A DNA stretch of 64,000 nt from contig JAYKKT010000046.1 of the NCBI GenBank assembly GCA_036023115.1, positions 2,988,501 through 3,052,500 of the forward strand, given 5' to 3'. This DNA is from Brasenia schreberi. Lineage: Eukaryota; Streptophyta; Magnoliopsida; Nymphaeales; Cabombaceae. Below the pieces are notes generated by a model. It had not been told where the DNA came from. It ran no database searches and saw only the letters and a list, made by a program, of their open reading frames with translations. The number at the start of each line of letters is the position of its first letter. The stretch's first letter is position 1. The position numbers and the translations under genes are program-made. Shown here piece after piece: positions 40,055 to 47,869 of the stretch.

Positions 40055-40057
<3 letters not shown>
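15447..40057 (-). CDS. VPS51: VPS51 homologue (UNHINGED), GARP/EARP tethering-complex subunit
   Basis: Encodes the Vps51 subunit of GARP/EARP, which tethers endosome-derived vesicles at the trans-Golgi network. Exons in gene order: 39893-40057, 38075-38214, 33089-33143, 32901-33008, 31485-31583, 31311-31388, 30463-30540, 30097-30270, 28924-29024, 28741-28808, 27486-27559, 26802-26868, 25527-25642, 21300-21569, 21043-21159, 18182-18253, 18036-18086, 16893-17123, 16635-16811, 15447-15563. All 20 join in frame to 785 codons, matching the ~780 aa Arabidopsis protein At4g02030. Family landmarks: DDKAKRMRELLSSFY at the N terminus, EIKNLDTDLQMLVYENYNKF in the Vps51/Vps67 domain (about 56-130), VMDEVLPEAALS (about 362-373), LVLAQLSIFIEQ (about 512-523) and FNRSGFQQVQLDIQFL near the C terminus. 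Introns 2 and 14 appear to be GC-AG. No stop or frameshift is seen in the coding exons despite heavy transposon load in the introns. Confidence 0.97.
17222..17530 (+). mobile_element. RTE LINE 3' fragment in VPS51 intron 17
   Basis: Contains a diverged copy of the RTE C-terminal coding end (LRWMCDHTRKEH-like) followed by the GGAAGTGTTGGAAGGAAAC region and a weak tail with AACCCCATATAGGGAAAGGC. It is strongly decayed and the ends are not resolved. Confidence 0.65.
19110..19395 (+). mobile_element. RTE LINE reverse-transcriptase fragment in VPS51 intron 15
   Basis: Plus-strand similarity to the RTE segment at about 50955-51185: MVFANDIVLLDEF, ESKGL, then MECKFDHLVTS and a degraded YLG. It abuts the copia LTR that follows near 19418. 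Confidence 0.75.
19418..20903 (+). mobile_element. Truncated Ty1/copia retrotransposon (LTR, PBS, gag, start of protease) in VPS51 intron 15
   Basis: The LTR end at about 19613 is followed by a tRNA-Met-type primer-binding site TGGTATCAGAGCC (19616-19628). Gag-like reading follows (WDEIAYYTMAQCKECV and FDLLRDISSNYENIKVNIL, 20213-20440), then a degraded nucleocapsid stretch, then the protease motif WVIDSSATKHMVRS ending at about 20900. Integrase, reverse transcriptase and the 3' LTR are missing. The same family is present inverted at 47870-52900. Many stops and shifts; not active. Orientation is opposite to VPS51. Confidence 0.85.
20900..21058. repeat. Scrambled short direct repeats at copia/VPS51 exon 15 junction
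   Basis: AAGGTCCAAAAACT occurs three times (about 20906, 20958 and 21044), AGTAGCAACTCCAGAAA twice (about 20923 and 21011) and CAACAAAGCATATG twice (about 20877 inside copia and 20973). The third AAGGTCCAAAAAC copy is the real exon-15 splice-donor region of VPS51 (exon end 21043). The pattern looks like templated filler DNA from end-joining at the copia deletion breakpoint. Confidence 0.7.
21300..21569 (-). CDS. VPS51: VPS51 exon 14, ending at a GC splice donor
   Basis: Encodes 90 codons from DFCQLLDENLELLAKL to IPKITE. The exon ends ACAGAG with GCAAGA following on the gene strand, so intron 14 begins GC. The next exon starts GAAATAGCC, giving ITE|EIAAYF, which matches the Arabidopsis VTEEIAASF. 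A GT donor 21 bases further in (exon end at 21279) would keep frame and insert ARRYHIL. Confidence 0.88.
22036..22125 (-). mobile_element. RTE 3'-tail fragment in VPS51 intron 13
   Basis: Contains CAACAACAA followed by the complement of the RTE terminal sequence (AAGCCTTTTCCCATACTAGA, then GGTCGCCTACATGGATTC). It is very short, like the other 5'-truncated tails in this window. No convincing target duplication was seen. Confidence 0.8.
22361..22790. repeat. Tandem duplication of ~210 bp in VPS51 intron 13
   Basis: Unit 1 (22361-22569) and unit 2 (22570-about 22790) both run from GTAAAACATA through TCCTAGCAACCAAG and CATCAACAAGGGGA to TTAGCTTCTAA. The copies differ by scattered substitutions and small indels, so the duplication is not recent. 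No coding content. Confidence 0.85.
22945..23263. mobile_element. Terminal remnant of the 3.3-kb hAT family in VPS51 intron 13
   Basis: Aligns along its length with the right end of the complete hAT at 41624-44938 (compare 44640-44938). Shared are ATATACCTAAATC, GGAGGCTTG, GAACACCAAG.AGGCGAAAA, the CGATACGGTGCGATA subterminal motifs and the end GGATAACACTG. The rest of the element is missing. Repeated CGATACGATACG motifs cover 23155-23255. Confidence 0.85.
23671..23866. repeat. Diverged tandem duplication of ~95 bp in VPS51 intron 13
   Basis: Two units (23671-23752 and 23776-23866) share TTAAGGTGCTTCAT, GCTATTGGTTG, GAGTCAATGTT and ATGCACTTA.TGTTAT. A short TTTGAGCTTAG.CTTAAA motif is also repeated just downstream (24160-24265). 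Confidence 0.75.
24548..24920 (+). mobile_element. Possible solo LTR in VPS51 intron 13, with a G27 homopolymer
   Basis: Has LTR-like layout: a TATA box (CTATAAATAC, about 24808), AATAAA-type signals (about 24831 and 24881) and an end in TTTCTAACA near 24920. The left end and a 5-bp target duplication were not found, so this is tentative. The middle contains the G run at 24697-24723. Confidence 0.35.
24697..24723. repeat. 27-base poly-G run
   Basis: Exactly 27 consecutive G on the plus strand (poly-C in the VPS51 transcript, inside intron 13). Runs of this length are rare in plant DNA and can form quadruplexes; the exact length may be affected by sequencing or assembly error. Confidence 0.97.
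28250..28631. mobile_element. 382-bp non-autonomous hAT relative in VPS51 intron 10
   Basis: The ends are imperfect inverted repeats (AAGTGTTGATATG on the left; CCAACACTG on the right). Near the left end are clustered ATATGATACA-type motifs, and the internal sequence resembles that at 36240-36340. Length is the same (382 bp) as the element at 36072-36453, supporting one family. No clear target duplication was found. It ends about 110 bp downstream of VPS51 exon 10. Confidence 0.5.
31199..31250. repeat. (TA)n(GA)n microsatellite in VPS51 intron 6
   Basis: TA repeat 31199-31233 directly followed by GA repeat to about 31250. Begins within 65 bp of the start of the preceding CA/GT-rich stretch (31140-31190). 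Confidence 0.95.
31955..32215 (-). other. Coding-like segment of unknown origin in VPS51 intron 4
   Basis: On the minus strand two adjoining readings, MEPSSAVRGILEGKRSLKGP and MEVECVCNNGLEVSCLCSCK, followed by GDQTASLWKSSKPSGSAETT, have protein-like composition, separated by one stop. I do not recognise the parent protein. It could be a gene fragment carried in by a transposon or chance. Confidence 0.25.
34778..35384. mobile_element. 607-bp non-autonomous hAT element in VPS51 intron 2
   Basis: The ends CGGTGTTATCC and (complement) CACTGTTATTT resemble the CAGTGTTGTC termini of the complete hAT at 41624-44938. CGATAC-type subterminal motifs lie at both ends (34795-34820 and 35310-35370). Flanking 8-mers GACAACAG (34770-34777) and GACAATGG (35385-35392) match at 6 of 8 positions, as expected for an old hAT target duplication. 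The interior is a decayed minisatellite. Confidence 0.7.
34860..35130. repeat. Degenerate ~45-bp minisatellite inside the hAT element
   Basis: About six imperfect units built on GAGTTATTAA.TGTTAGAGT followed by CCAA and a variable AT-rich piece. Spacing varies from about 38 to 55 bp. Confidence 0.6.
35832..35924 (+). mobile_element. 93-bp RTE 3'-end insertion in VPS51 intron 2
   Basis: Contains AATCCATGTAGCCGACCCCA, the TAGTATGGGAAAAGGCTTAG terminus and a GTTGTAGTT-type tail. Bounded by an exact 17-bp direct repeat TATAACTTCTTAAAAGT (35815-35831 and 35925-35941). Confidence 0.92.
36072..36453. mobile_element. 382-bp non-autonomous hAT relative in VPS51 intron 2
   Basis: Terminal inverted repeats CAATGTTATAAA on the left and complementary TTTACAACATTG on the right. 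Flanking 8-mers ATTACAGC (36064-36071) and TTTACAGT (36454-36461) agree at 6 of 8. Subterminal ATATGATA/ATCATATG motifs occur. Same length as the element at 28250-28631. Confidence 0.72.
37554..37591 (+). mobile_element. 38-bp RTE terminus inserted in VPS51 intron 2
   Basis: Only the last ~38 bp of the RTE 3' end (AGCCGACCCCATCTAGTATG, then GGAAAAGGCTTAATTGT). The flanks TGTACTTTCTTATACCTCAC (37534-37553) and TGTACTTTTTTTCCTCAC (37592-37609) look like an aged target duplication with a small indel. Confidence 0.8.
38075..38214 (-). CDS. VPS51: VPS51 exon 2 (Vps51/Vps67 domain start), GC splice donor
   Basis: Encodes IQKSNLEGVLQKHVEMAAEI and then KNLDTDLQMLVYENYNKFIG up to DTIR plus two bases of an Arg codon. 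On the gene strand the boundary reads AGAAG|GCAAGATT, and exon 3 resumes G ATG AAG, giving RRMKTNIVVMESNM, as in the family. Nearby GT dinucleotides (12-20 bases on) would break the frame, so GC at 38073-38074 is the best donor. Confidence 0.92.
38265..38458 (-). mobile_element. 194-bp RTE 3'-UTR copy in VPS51 intron 1
   Basis: The complement contains a 3'-UTR segment with AAGCCCGGATAAAGGAGGAG and the RTE tail ending in repeated GTAGTA/GTT. Flanked by CATTGATACAA on both sides (38254-38264 and 38459-38469). This copy extends further 5' than the other short tails. Confidence 0.85.
38540..39545. repeat. Tandem array: three ~330-bp units in VPS51 intron 1
   Basis: A landmark (GGAGAAA.TGTCAT) recurs at 38572-38585, 38907-38920 and 39236-39250, with spacing of about 335 and 330 bp. 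Each unit also carries AAGTACTCGGAAAATGTGAA, an AATAAGGTCAGATG-type segment, AAAGGAGGAA.(A/C)CCC and AAACTA...CTAGG. The copies have diverged by many substitutions. The array ends about 350 bp from VPS51 exon 1. Confidence 0.93.
39893..40057 (-). CDS. VPS51: VPS51 exon 1 with start codon
   Basis: Begins MVVDLPMDDKAKRMRELLSS and reads 55 codons to YMMQL. The segment DDKAKRM.(E/D)LLSSFY is the plant Vps51 N terminus, which supports this start; M7 in the same frame is a possible alternative. The donor GTACGT is strong. Confidence 0.94.

Positions 40058-40103
<46 letters not shown>
40058..40103. repeat. GA microsatellite directly abutting the VPS51 start codon
   Basis: About 22 CT repeats on the plus strand, so the VPS51 leader reads (GA)n G then ATG. 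The repeat is the immediate 5' UTR and sets the start-codon context (A/G at -3). Confidence 0.95.
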
Positions 40104-40105
<2 letters not shown>

Positions 40106-41542
40106 GCGACTTCTCCCGCGCTTTTATGCGCATTCGCCCCGCCCGCGTAAAATTGACTCCCGTGGTAGGTCGGGATTTAACTTGCCTGAAAAAAACGCAT
40201 TGTCGGATAATTCTGTCCGGAAAAATAACTCCTCCGGGGTGCAATTCGTGTTCCGGGCCGTGTTCGTGTCATGTGCTTATACTTAGATGAACATATCTTT
40301 TCAGGTACTTTCGGTGGACACAAAGGGTTGTATGAGTATCAAGTTAACCTGTAAGTTCTTAATTGCAAGCTCCAGTAACATTGTTGTGTTTTTATTCGTA
40401 TCAAAAAAGAGATGAATCCAGCCATGACCCCTTTCTTTTTGTAGTTGGTGGACACAAACATGGAGTATCAGGTATTATCCAGCGCCCGGCACTGGACTCG
40501 AACCTTTTTTTAGGTAACCTCGGATTAACTGGACACAGAAAACGCGAACAACCGAGTTTTTAGGAAAAATGAAGAGTTATGTGCATGTATACCTTTATCG
40601 TAAGCACAATTTTGTGTATAGCCTATGCCCTCTTAAGTGGCATAACCCCCTTGAAATTTCGAATTGCATTGTTCACCTCTGTAACATTTAACAACAAATC
40701 CATCGCATTTTGAGATGCATGGACCCAAATTATTCATTGATAGACCAATCAAATTCAATTGGCATCATTGTCTAAGTTGAAAGGTGCATTTGTCTGTCGA
40801 AAATATTGACCATCAACCAGTCAATCAAACTAAAATTCATCCCATTGCAAGTCGTCAAATGAACAATCCCAAGTCAAGAACGGCTTCAATCAGCTAAAGT
40901 TTCTGAACATATGGAACTACCTAATACCATTGCATCAGTTTTGCTGTCTCATGGTTGTGTTTTCTGTTGTGTTGTGATAGTCTCGAACTTTTTCTTTAAA
41001 GTAAAGGACAGGGTCACCATCAATCCCAACACCTTTTTGAGATTTTAAAGGAAAAGTCTCTTCAGCTAAGCAAATCACAACCAAGAAGCAAACTCACAAT
41101 GGTCAGTAAACAGTATTTGATGGCACTAAACTTTATTTGCCACTATTAACACACTGGATGTGACTGGCATGTTCCTAACCTGGTCAAGCAAACCCTACCA
41201 AAATGCATACCATATTGCAAGGTTTAAATGGAAAAGGTAGCTGTTCAGGAATTCCTCATCAGGAACAAAGGGGAAATTAAACATCGACTGCATCCATGCG
41301 CTCAGGAAACTCGCTGTCACTCTGATGGGGCTTTCACGCCAAGCAGCAAGATGCTTGTAAAACATAACAATTGCACTAGCTAAAAATTTCCACTAGCTGG
41401 TAGTGTTCTCCAGCCTCTTGTTTCTGCTGCATGAATTATTACAGACTGGTAATGATGTGGCACACATGTCTATGTTTATTAATCTTAAGAATCTTTAAAA
41501 GGTTGAAAAGCATACAGTTGAAAAATAAACACAGCTTTCATG
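40104..41542. other. VPS51 promoter side and intergenic
   Basis: The first 100 bp (40104-40180) is GC-rich with TTCTCCCGCGC and CCGCCCGCG, a likely VPS51 core promoter. The rest has no recognised gene. One minus-strand stretch near 41200-41370 reads protein-like sequence (see findings). The copia LTR begins near 41543. Confidence 0.5.
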
Positions 41543-41623
41543 TGTTGGAGTGTCTTGTGTATGTTAGAGTGTCTTTAGGATTTAAATTTAAAGATAAACT
41601 TAGCTTTCATGTGTTGGTAATAT

Positions 41624-44600
41624 CAGTGTTGTCTGACGCGTATCGTATCGTGTATCGCTGGGCTCCACGATACAGGCGTATCGTATCGTACATTAATATT
41701 AAAATAATATAAAAATTAATTAAAAATTAATAAAAAATAGTAAAAAATCGAAAAAAATCAAGAAAAATTTGATAATTGCTTTAAATTCATATAATGTAAG
41801 TTTAGTATAGATTGAGCATTCAGCATTGAACAATTGCATCCAAATTTACATATTTTGAATCTAAAAAATAAAATAATGACATAGTTTACACTTTACACTA
41901 CACTACAGTTACATATAATGTTACATTTTACAAATTGTAATAAGGATCATCAACTAAATAATCTTCATCTTCTCCTTGTTGCAGATCCTCATCATCATCA
42001 GCCACGCCCACACCTTCTTCAAAATCAAATTCTTCATCTCCATAATGTTGTTGCGCTCCTTCCAAATTAATCCAAGCAACGTCTTCTTCTGTTAGGATGG
42101 CATTTTCTTCAGTGTCTTCCATAACCCAATCTTCTAATATCTCAAAATTATCCAAACTTATTGGATCGAATTGACTTTCTTCTCTATTTATTTTTTTTAA
42201 TTGCCTACGACACAAACAAAGATAAACAATTAGTAAGTAATATTAACAATTGAAAACTGAAGTTAAATAATATCGAATTAAAAATTTGAAAGTAATACAA
42301 CATTACCTTTCACGAAGGCGCATGTTACAATGAATATAAACCAAATCATTAAGCCTTTTGTGTTCCAACCTGTTGCGCTTTTTTGTATGGATGTGTTCAA
42401 AAACACTCCAATTTCTTTCACAACCTGTTGCACTACAAGTTTGGCTTAAGACTCTAACTGCAAAATCTCTAAGGTTTGGACAATCACTTTCAAACCTGTT
42501 CCACCAAACATCTGTAAAAAAAATATAAACATTAGAGACATAATAATCCACAGTAACGTAAGATGCAACTTAAATATGAAAATAAACAATGTACATGGAC
42601 GCATCGTAGAGCGGTTGTGAATTGCAACAGGCAAACCCATCAAGTGAAGAGCATTATCATATATCTCCATCTCTCGATTTATCACATCTATTATGCTCTC
42701 ATTAGGGACTAATCTGTCGATGCATTTAATGATTCCACGATTAACCTCACCGTCCCTTTTGAAGGTTGTTGAGTACCTTAATGATGGGTTTAGATAATAG
42801 GCTACTGCATGAATAGGCTGATGCAATTGTTTATTCCATCTACTATCAATTATTTTCCACACAGACACATAATCTCTTTTTTTTTCATTAAAGTTTTTTC
42901 TGATCACTTCTTTTTCCTGTCCATGGCTTCATAAAGGTAGCCCATAGATGGTTTCTCCTCACTGTCAGCCAATCTCAAAACTTTCACTAAAGGACAAGTA
43001 ATTTTTAATAATCTGATACATGCATTCCAAAATGAACTTCTAAAAACCGTTTCTGCAATCTCATTTAACTTTCTGTTCCTTCTGTTTTGTGGCAACTCTG
43101 CAAATTGTTGTCACTCATCTGAGGAGAACATTCTCTTTAAAGCTTTCTTTTGTCTCACAATACTCTGTACAGATAAGAAGTTTGTTGCGAACCAAGTTGC
43201 AGCTGTGCGAAGAAGCTCTGCACCTTCTGTGTATCTCCTCATCATACATAAAATAAATGCATGGTTGTAAATGAATTTTGTAATATATTAGCAACACTCA
43301 GTTGCAGTCTTTATTTCATCTATCTCACCAATGTCCTCGAGGATGAGATCTAAACAATGGGCTGCACATGGTGTCCAGTAGAAAGTCCCATAAATATCAG
43401 CTAGCTCATTTTCAACTGCTTTGTAGTTAGCTGCATTATCTGTAATCAATTGGACTACATTTTCTAGCCCAACCTCCTGTATAACCATATCAAATTTCTC
43501 TCGTAGGATCTCTGCAGTGTGTCTCTCCTCTGACATATCTAGAGATCTCAAAAACATGAGTCATTTAGGACAATATACAAGAAAGTTTAGCAATATTCTT
43601 CCTCGCCTATCGGTCCATCCATCTGTCATGATAGTGCATCCTGTTTTCATCTACGATTGTCTCAAAGTCGAACAGTATTGCTGCACTTCAATCACGGTCT
43701 GATCTATAATATCTTCCCTCTCAACTTCTGATAAGAGGGCATCCTGTATCTTGGACCAATGTTAGCAATTGCATCTGTCATTGCTTGAAAATGAAAACTG
43801 TTTGCTGCATTAAATGGAATGCATGCATCATAAAACCATCTGCCCACTGCAAGGTCTGCTTGATCGTGCAGTTGTTTTGAAGCCATAGCAGCACAAATTC
43901 CTAACTGAGCACCAGGTGTAGTGGAAGGAGGAAAGAACGAATGTATGCTAGAAGAAGAAGCTCTTCCTCTACTCCTTCCTGAACTTCCTCTTCTGCCACC
44001 TCCAAGGTCTTTAGTTGCAACCCTCTTTCCTCTACTAGGTACTCGCGAACTGCTACTACCAATATCTGTTCTAACATCTGAAGGCAAACTATCAGTGAAT
44101 CCAATTCCAGTGGTAGTAGTATCATTAGCTTCTTCACACATCTAAAAATTATCCTTTTATTGTCTCCTTTTCTGTATGCTCTCAATCATCTGCAAGCATT
44201 GCCATTTAATACCTTCTAGCACACTTCTAACTCTGCTTGTGCATGGAGCAACTTCTTTCCTGGTTCTTGCTAGGTGGTGTTTCAACCTTGAAATTCTACC
44301 ACTAACCACATTTTCACAAAATAAACATCTGATTTTTAATCTTGAACCCTCAACTGGTATACCCCACTGCTATGCCAGATCATCAGACTTTGAATGAGAG
44401 TCTCTACCACCCCTTCCTTCCATCTTAATGGAGTACTTTAATTCAAACAAAAACCTGAAAATAAAAGCACTTCGTAAATCCCCCAATCTTCAAATAACAC
44501 TCAAATCGAGTGTCTCCCACTTCATGAATGCAATAAAAATCGTATACACACACTTAATAACTTCATATTTTGTCATTCAAAAAAAAAACTGAAATAACAC

Positions 44601-44938
44601 AAAAAATAATAAATATAAAAGAAAAAATAGAAAAAATATTAAAAATATACCTAAATCTGAGTTTGGAGGCTTGGATGGACACCGTAGGGCACGATTTTAG
44701 AGCTTTGAACACCAAGGAGGCGAAAACCGACTCTTAGGGAGCTTGAAGAATCCAAAAGGAGAGAGGAAACCCGCGAAAAATCGCGGGTTTCCCTCAGACC
44801 GGGATCCTTTATAAGGGTCTCAGGGCGTATCACCCGTATCGTACGATACGGTGCGATACACCCGCACCTGCAATACGGGCTCCTGTATCGTATCATGGCA
44901 CCGTATCTGTATGATACGGTGCGATACGGACAACACTG
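41624..44938 (-). mobile_element. Complete 3315-bp hAT transposon with exact 8-bp target duplication
   Basis: Begins CAGTGTTGTC and ends with the exact complement GACAACACTG, except that the right end reads GGACAACACTG. Flanking direct repeats GGTAATAT are identical (41616-41623 and 44939-44946). Subterminal zones at both ends are full of CGTATCG/CGATACGG motifs, the likely transposase-binding repeats. It carries one hAT transposase gene on the minus strand, now with several stops. It lies inside a copia LTR, so it postdates that element. Confidence 0.97.
41928..44423 (-). pseudogene. hAT transposase gene, nearly full length but with stop codons
   Basis: From ATG at 44423, N to C: BED zinc finger (CLFCENVVSGRISRLKHHLA, about 44230-44330, interrupted upstream by TAG where Trp is usual); a Ser/Arg-rich linker (43904-44141); a TDGWTDRRGR-type DUF659 region (about 43590-43640); QLITDNAANYKAVENELADI and YWTPCAAHCLDLILEDIG of the RNase-H-like catalytic fold (43330-43450); an insertion-domain stretch (42900-43095); the hAT dimerisation domain CERNWSVFEHIHTKKRNRL (about 42350-42420); and an acidic tail ending DDPYYNL. 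A probable intron lies near 42510-42595. Stops near 44373, 44150, 43650 and 43560 make it defective unless read through. Domain order is that of Ac-like hAT transposases. Confidence 0.93.
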
Positions 44939-45126
44939 GGTAATATACCATCTTGTAATTCTCTTTATAAAGGAGAAACGCTATGAGCCGTGTAATTTAG
45001 AGTGAAAGAGAAAGAGAAGGAAAAGAAGAAAGAGGGTGATTGCTCCTAGTGAGAAACTGTGACCTGCTGATTCCATTTTCGTTATGTTTAATCAATTAAA
45101 TCTTCTTGATTACTTTAAAATCGACA

Positions 45127-47860
45127 TGGTATCATAGCGTCCTTGAGCAATCCATCAAGTAATTGACCCCTAGTGGTGACTTCACATATGTAATGGCACG
45201 ATTTCGAGAAAGTTGGAGCAGATATACAAGAGAAGACCATAAATCATTGAAGGAACAAGGAGGAGTTTATGAACATAACGGGTACGATTGATTCAAAAAT
45301 CGAACCATATCATACTAGGACCATCAAGTTGGACGAGAAAAACTATAGAGAATGGACAGGGTCAATAGAATTGGTCCTCAAATCAAGAGAAAAAATAGGA
45401 TTCATCAGAAAAACACTGGTATGCCCAAATGAAAAGGATCCAGATAATTAAAGGTGGTCAAAAGAAGATTCTCTCGTAAGTTCTTGGCTTATATAGTTGA
45501 TGATTTCATCAATAAGTAAGACATATGTACATGGAGATAACCTCGAAGATTTGGTCAACAGTGGTTGAAGCATGTTCGAGGAAAAGAAATATTGCAAACA
45601 AATATGAAGTGTTAACAAAGATTAAGAAATGTCGACAAGGGGATAAATCTGCTAGTGATTATTGTGGGGAACTTCGAGGGATATAGAGTGAACAATGATA
45701 TGTAATTCACAACAAATGCAATTATTGTGTAAAAGAAAGGACTGCAAATGCTGAGGTAAGGAAAGTGTTTGACTTTCGATAGGGAATTTCTCCCGAGTAT
45801 GAATTAATTAAGACTAATATCCTTAGTAAAGAAGAGTTGCCTTCTATTGGAATTGTTTACTCTCTTCTCCTAAGAGAGGAAGATATAAGAATTGGAAAGA
45901 GGTGTAATGTCACATATTGAAAAGAGTGCCTTTGCTAGAAAAGGCCAAGTGACACTCCAACGTAAAAGAGGTTCGTTTATCTCTAGAGGAATAGGGGGTG
46001 GTAGATTTCAAGCCAACGATGACAAAAATAAATTACAATGTTCACATTATGAAAAGAGAAGATTCAGTAGAGATCGGTGCTAGAAAATCATTGGAAAGCC
46101 GATAAATGTAGAGATCATGGTAACTACGTAGTAGTCACCACTAAGAAGACAATAAAAACCAACATCACATAATGAAATGTTGGACCTGAGGAGGAAAATT
46201 GCACAAATCGAGTCTAAACTTAGAGATCAACCATTAACTTTATCAAAAAAACAAAAGACAGGTGTTCCTACTTCATTTAATAACTCCTCCCTTACTCAAA
46301 TCTAAATTTTGGGTGATAGATTGAGGGACAATTGATCATATGGTAAGTGATAACTCTAATTTCATGGAATATAAATCGTTATTCATATCTGAATATATCA
46401 AATTAGCAAATGGATCATTAATTACTACTAAAGGAAAAGGGAAGATGCAAACTCAAAACTTTCAATTGGAATCAGTCATTTATGTTCCTGAGTTTATAGT
46501 TAATATTCTATTAGTGAATGCTTTGGTTAGAGAATTACAGTGCTCAGTAACCTAACCTTCTCTCATCTTGGTTGTAAATTTAAAGATTTAAGAATAGGAA
46601 GAACCATTAGACAAGATGAAGTGAGGAATAGGTTCTATGTAGTCTCTGACAATTTCATTTCATCACATAAGAGTACATTCGCAGCTACAAAAGCATAGGA
46701 ACAACTCAGATTATGGCATAGCCGATTGGGACATCTACTGGGACATCTATCAGCCTAAAAAATTAGAGATGTAGTTTCTGTTGAGTCTAATAAAGAGTTG
46801 GTCCTTCAATATGATGTATGTCAAAGGGTCAAACAACATAGAGTGTCTTTTCCTGGTCGTGAGTCATTCTTTAGTTTCATTTTAGTTGATACATTTTGAT
46901 GTTTAGGGCCCATCATTGATCCCCTCATTAGAAAAATATCAATATTTTGTTAATTTTATTAATGACTATTCTATATTTATCTTTGTCTATCTCATGAAAT
47001 CAAAATCTAAAATTTCATCCATATTTCTTATTGTTCATAAGTTTATTGAAACCCAGTGTGGACATCCCATCAAAATACTAAGGTATGATAATGATAGTGA
47101 GTTTGTCAATCATTGCTTATAAGGATATTTACAAAATTCATGACATTATACATCAAACTTCATGTGTTTATACCCTGCGAAAAGAAAAAATAAGCATATA
47201 TTATAAGTTACCATAACTTTGTTATTAGAAGATAATGTCCCTAAATCTTTTTGGCCTAAAGCAATTTTTATAATTGTATACATCATCAATCAATAGGTTA
47301 TCATCTGTTGTTCAGTATGGGAAAACTCCATTTCAAATGGTAAAATAGGGTGCCAATCTATTCCATGTGACACCACAGATATTTGAGTGTTTATACTTTG
47401 TTAATATTCATGACCTATTTCGAGACAAGTTAGATCCTAGGACGGCTAGATGTGTATTATTAGTTCTTCAATAGAAAAGAAGGGATATGTGTGCTACGAT
47501 CCTAAAATCATAAGCAATATGTATATATAGATGTTACCTTCTTCATAAATGGTGTTGATTGGTAACACTTGAGGCGCATTTGGTATAGGTCTAGATGGCA
47601 TGGTATCACATGAAAAGTATGGTGTAGTTTTGAGGATGCCAAGGCAGATGAGCAAGATGAATGAGAGATGAAGAAGGAGATGAGATGAAAGTTTATACAA
47701 GGAAAGATAGAAGAGTATTCATGACCCATCCTAAAGAAACCATGGACCAAGGGGAGCTTTATCCTCATATCGATGGAATGTCTTAGTAGGAGAAAGAGAT
47801 AAGGAAAAATTAAATTTAAATGTTCCAATTAGCCTAAAAAAAGGAAAAAATATTGTGGCA
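45127..47860 (+). pseudogene. Copia internal region (gag, protease, integrase remnants)
   Basis: Follows the PBS. Gag-like reading KLDEKNYREWTGSIELVLKS (about 45327-45386) is followed by a degraded zinc knuckle (CSHYEKRRFSRDRC, 46048-46082; the second Cys and the His are replaced). Then a protease remnant WVID..TIDHMVSD, pre-integrase RLGHL (about 46725), and an integrase core piece FVNFINDYSIFIFVYLMKSK with a later RYDNDSEFVNH. Many stops and shifts. Homology fades near 47860, where the sequence meets an inverted copia element. No reverse transcriptase in this orientation. Confidence 0.85.
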
Positions 47861-47869
47861 AATATTCTA

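Larger units (their letters stand above)
41543..45126 (+). mobile_element. 5' LTR of a copia element, split by a hAT insertion
   Basis: LTR sequence before the hAT (about 41543-41623) and after it (44947-45126) reads continuously when the hAT and one copy of GGTAATAT are removed. It has a TATA-like TCTTTATAAAGG (about 44962), ends ...ATCGACA at 45126 and is followed directly by the PBS TGGTATCATAGCG (45127-45139). The 5' LTR end is approximate because AGCTTTCATGTGTTGG occurs twice (41533 and 41602). No matching 3' LTR was found. Confidence 0.7.
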
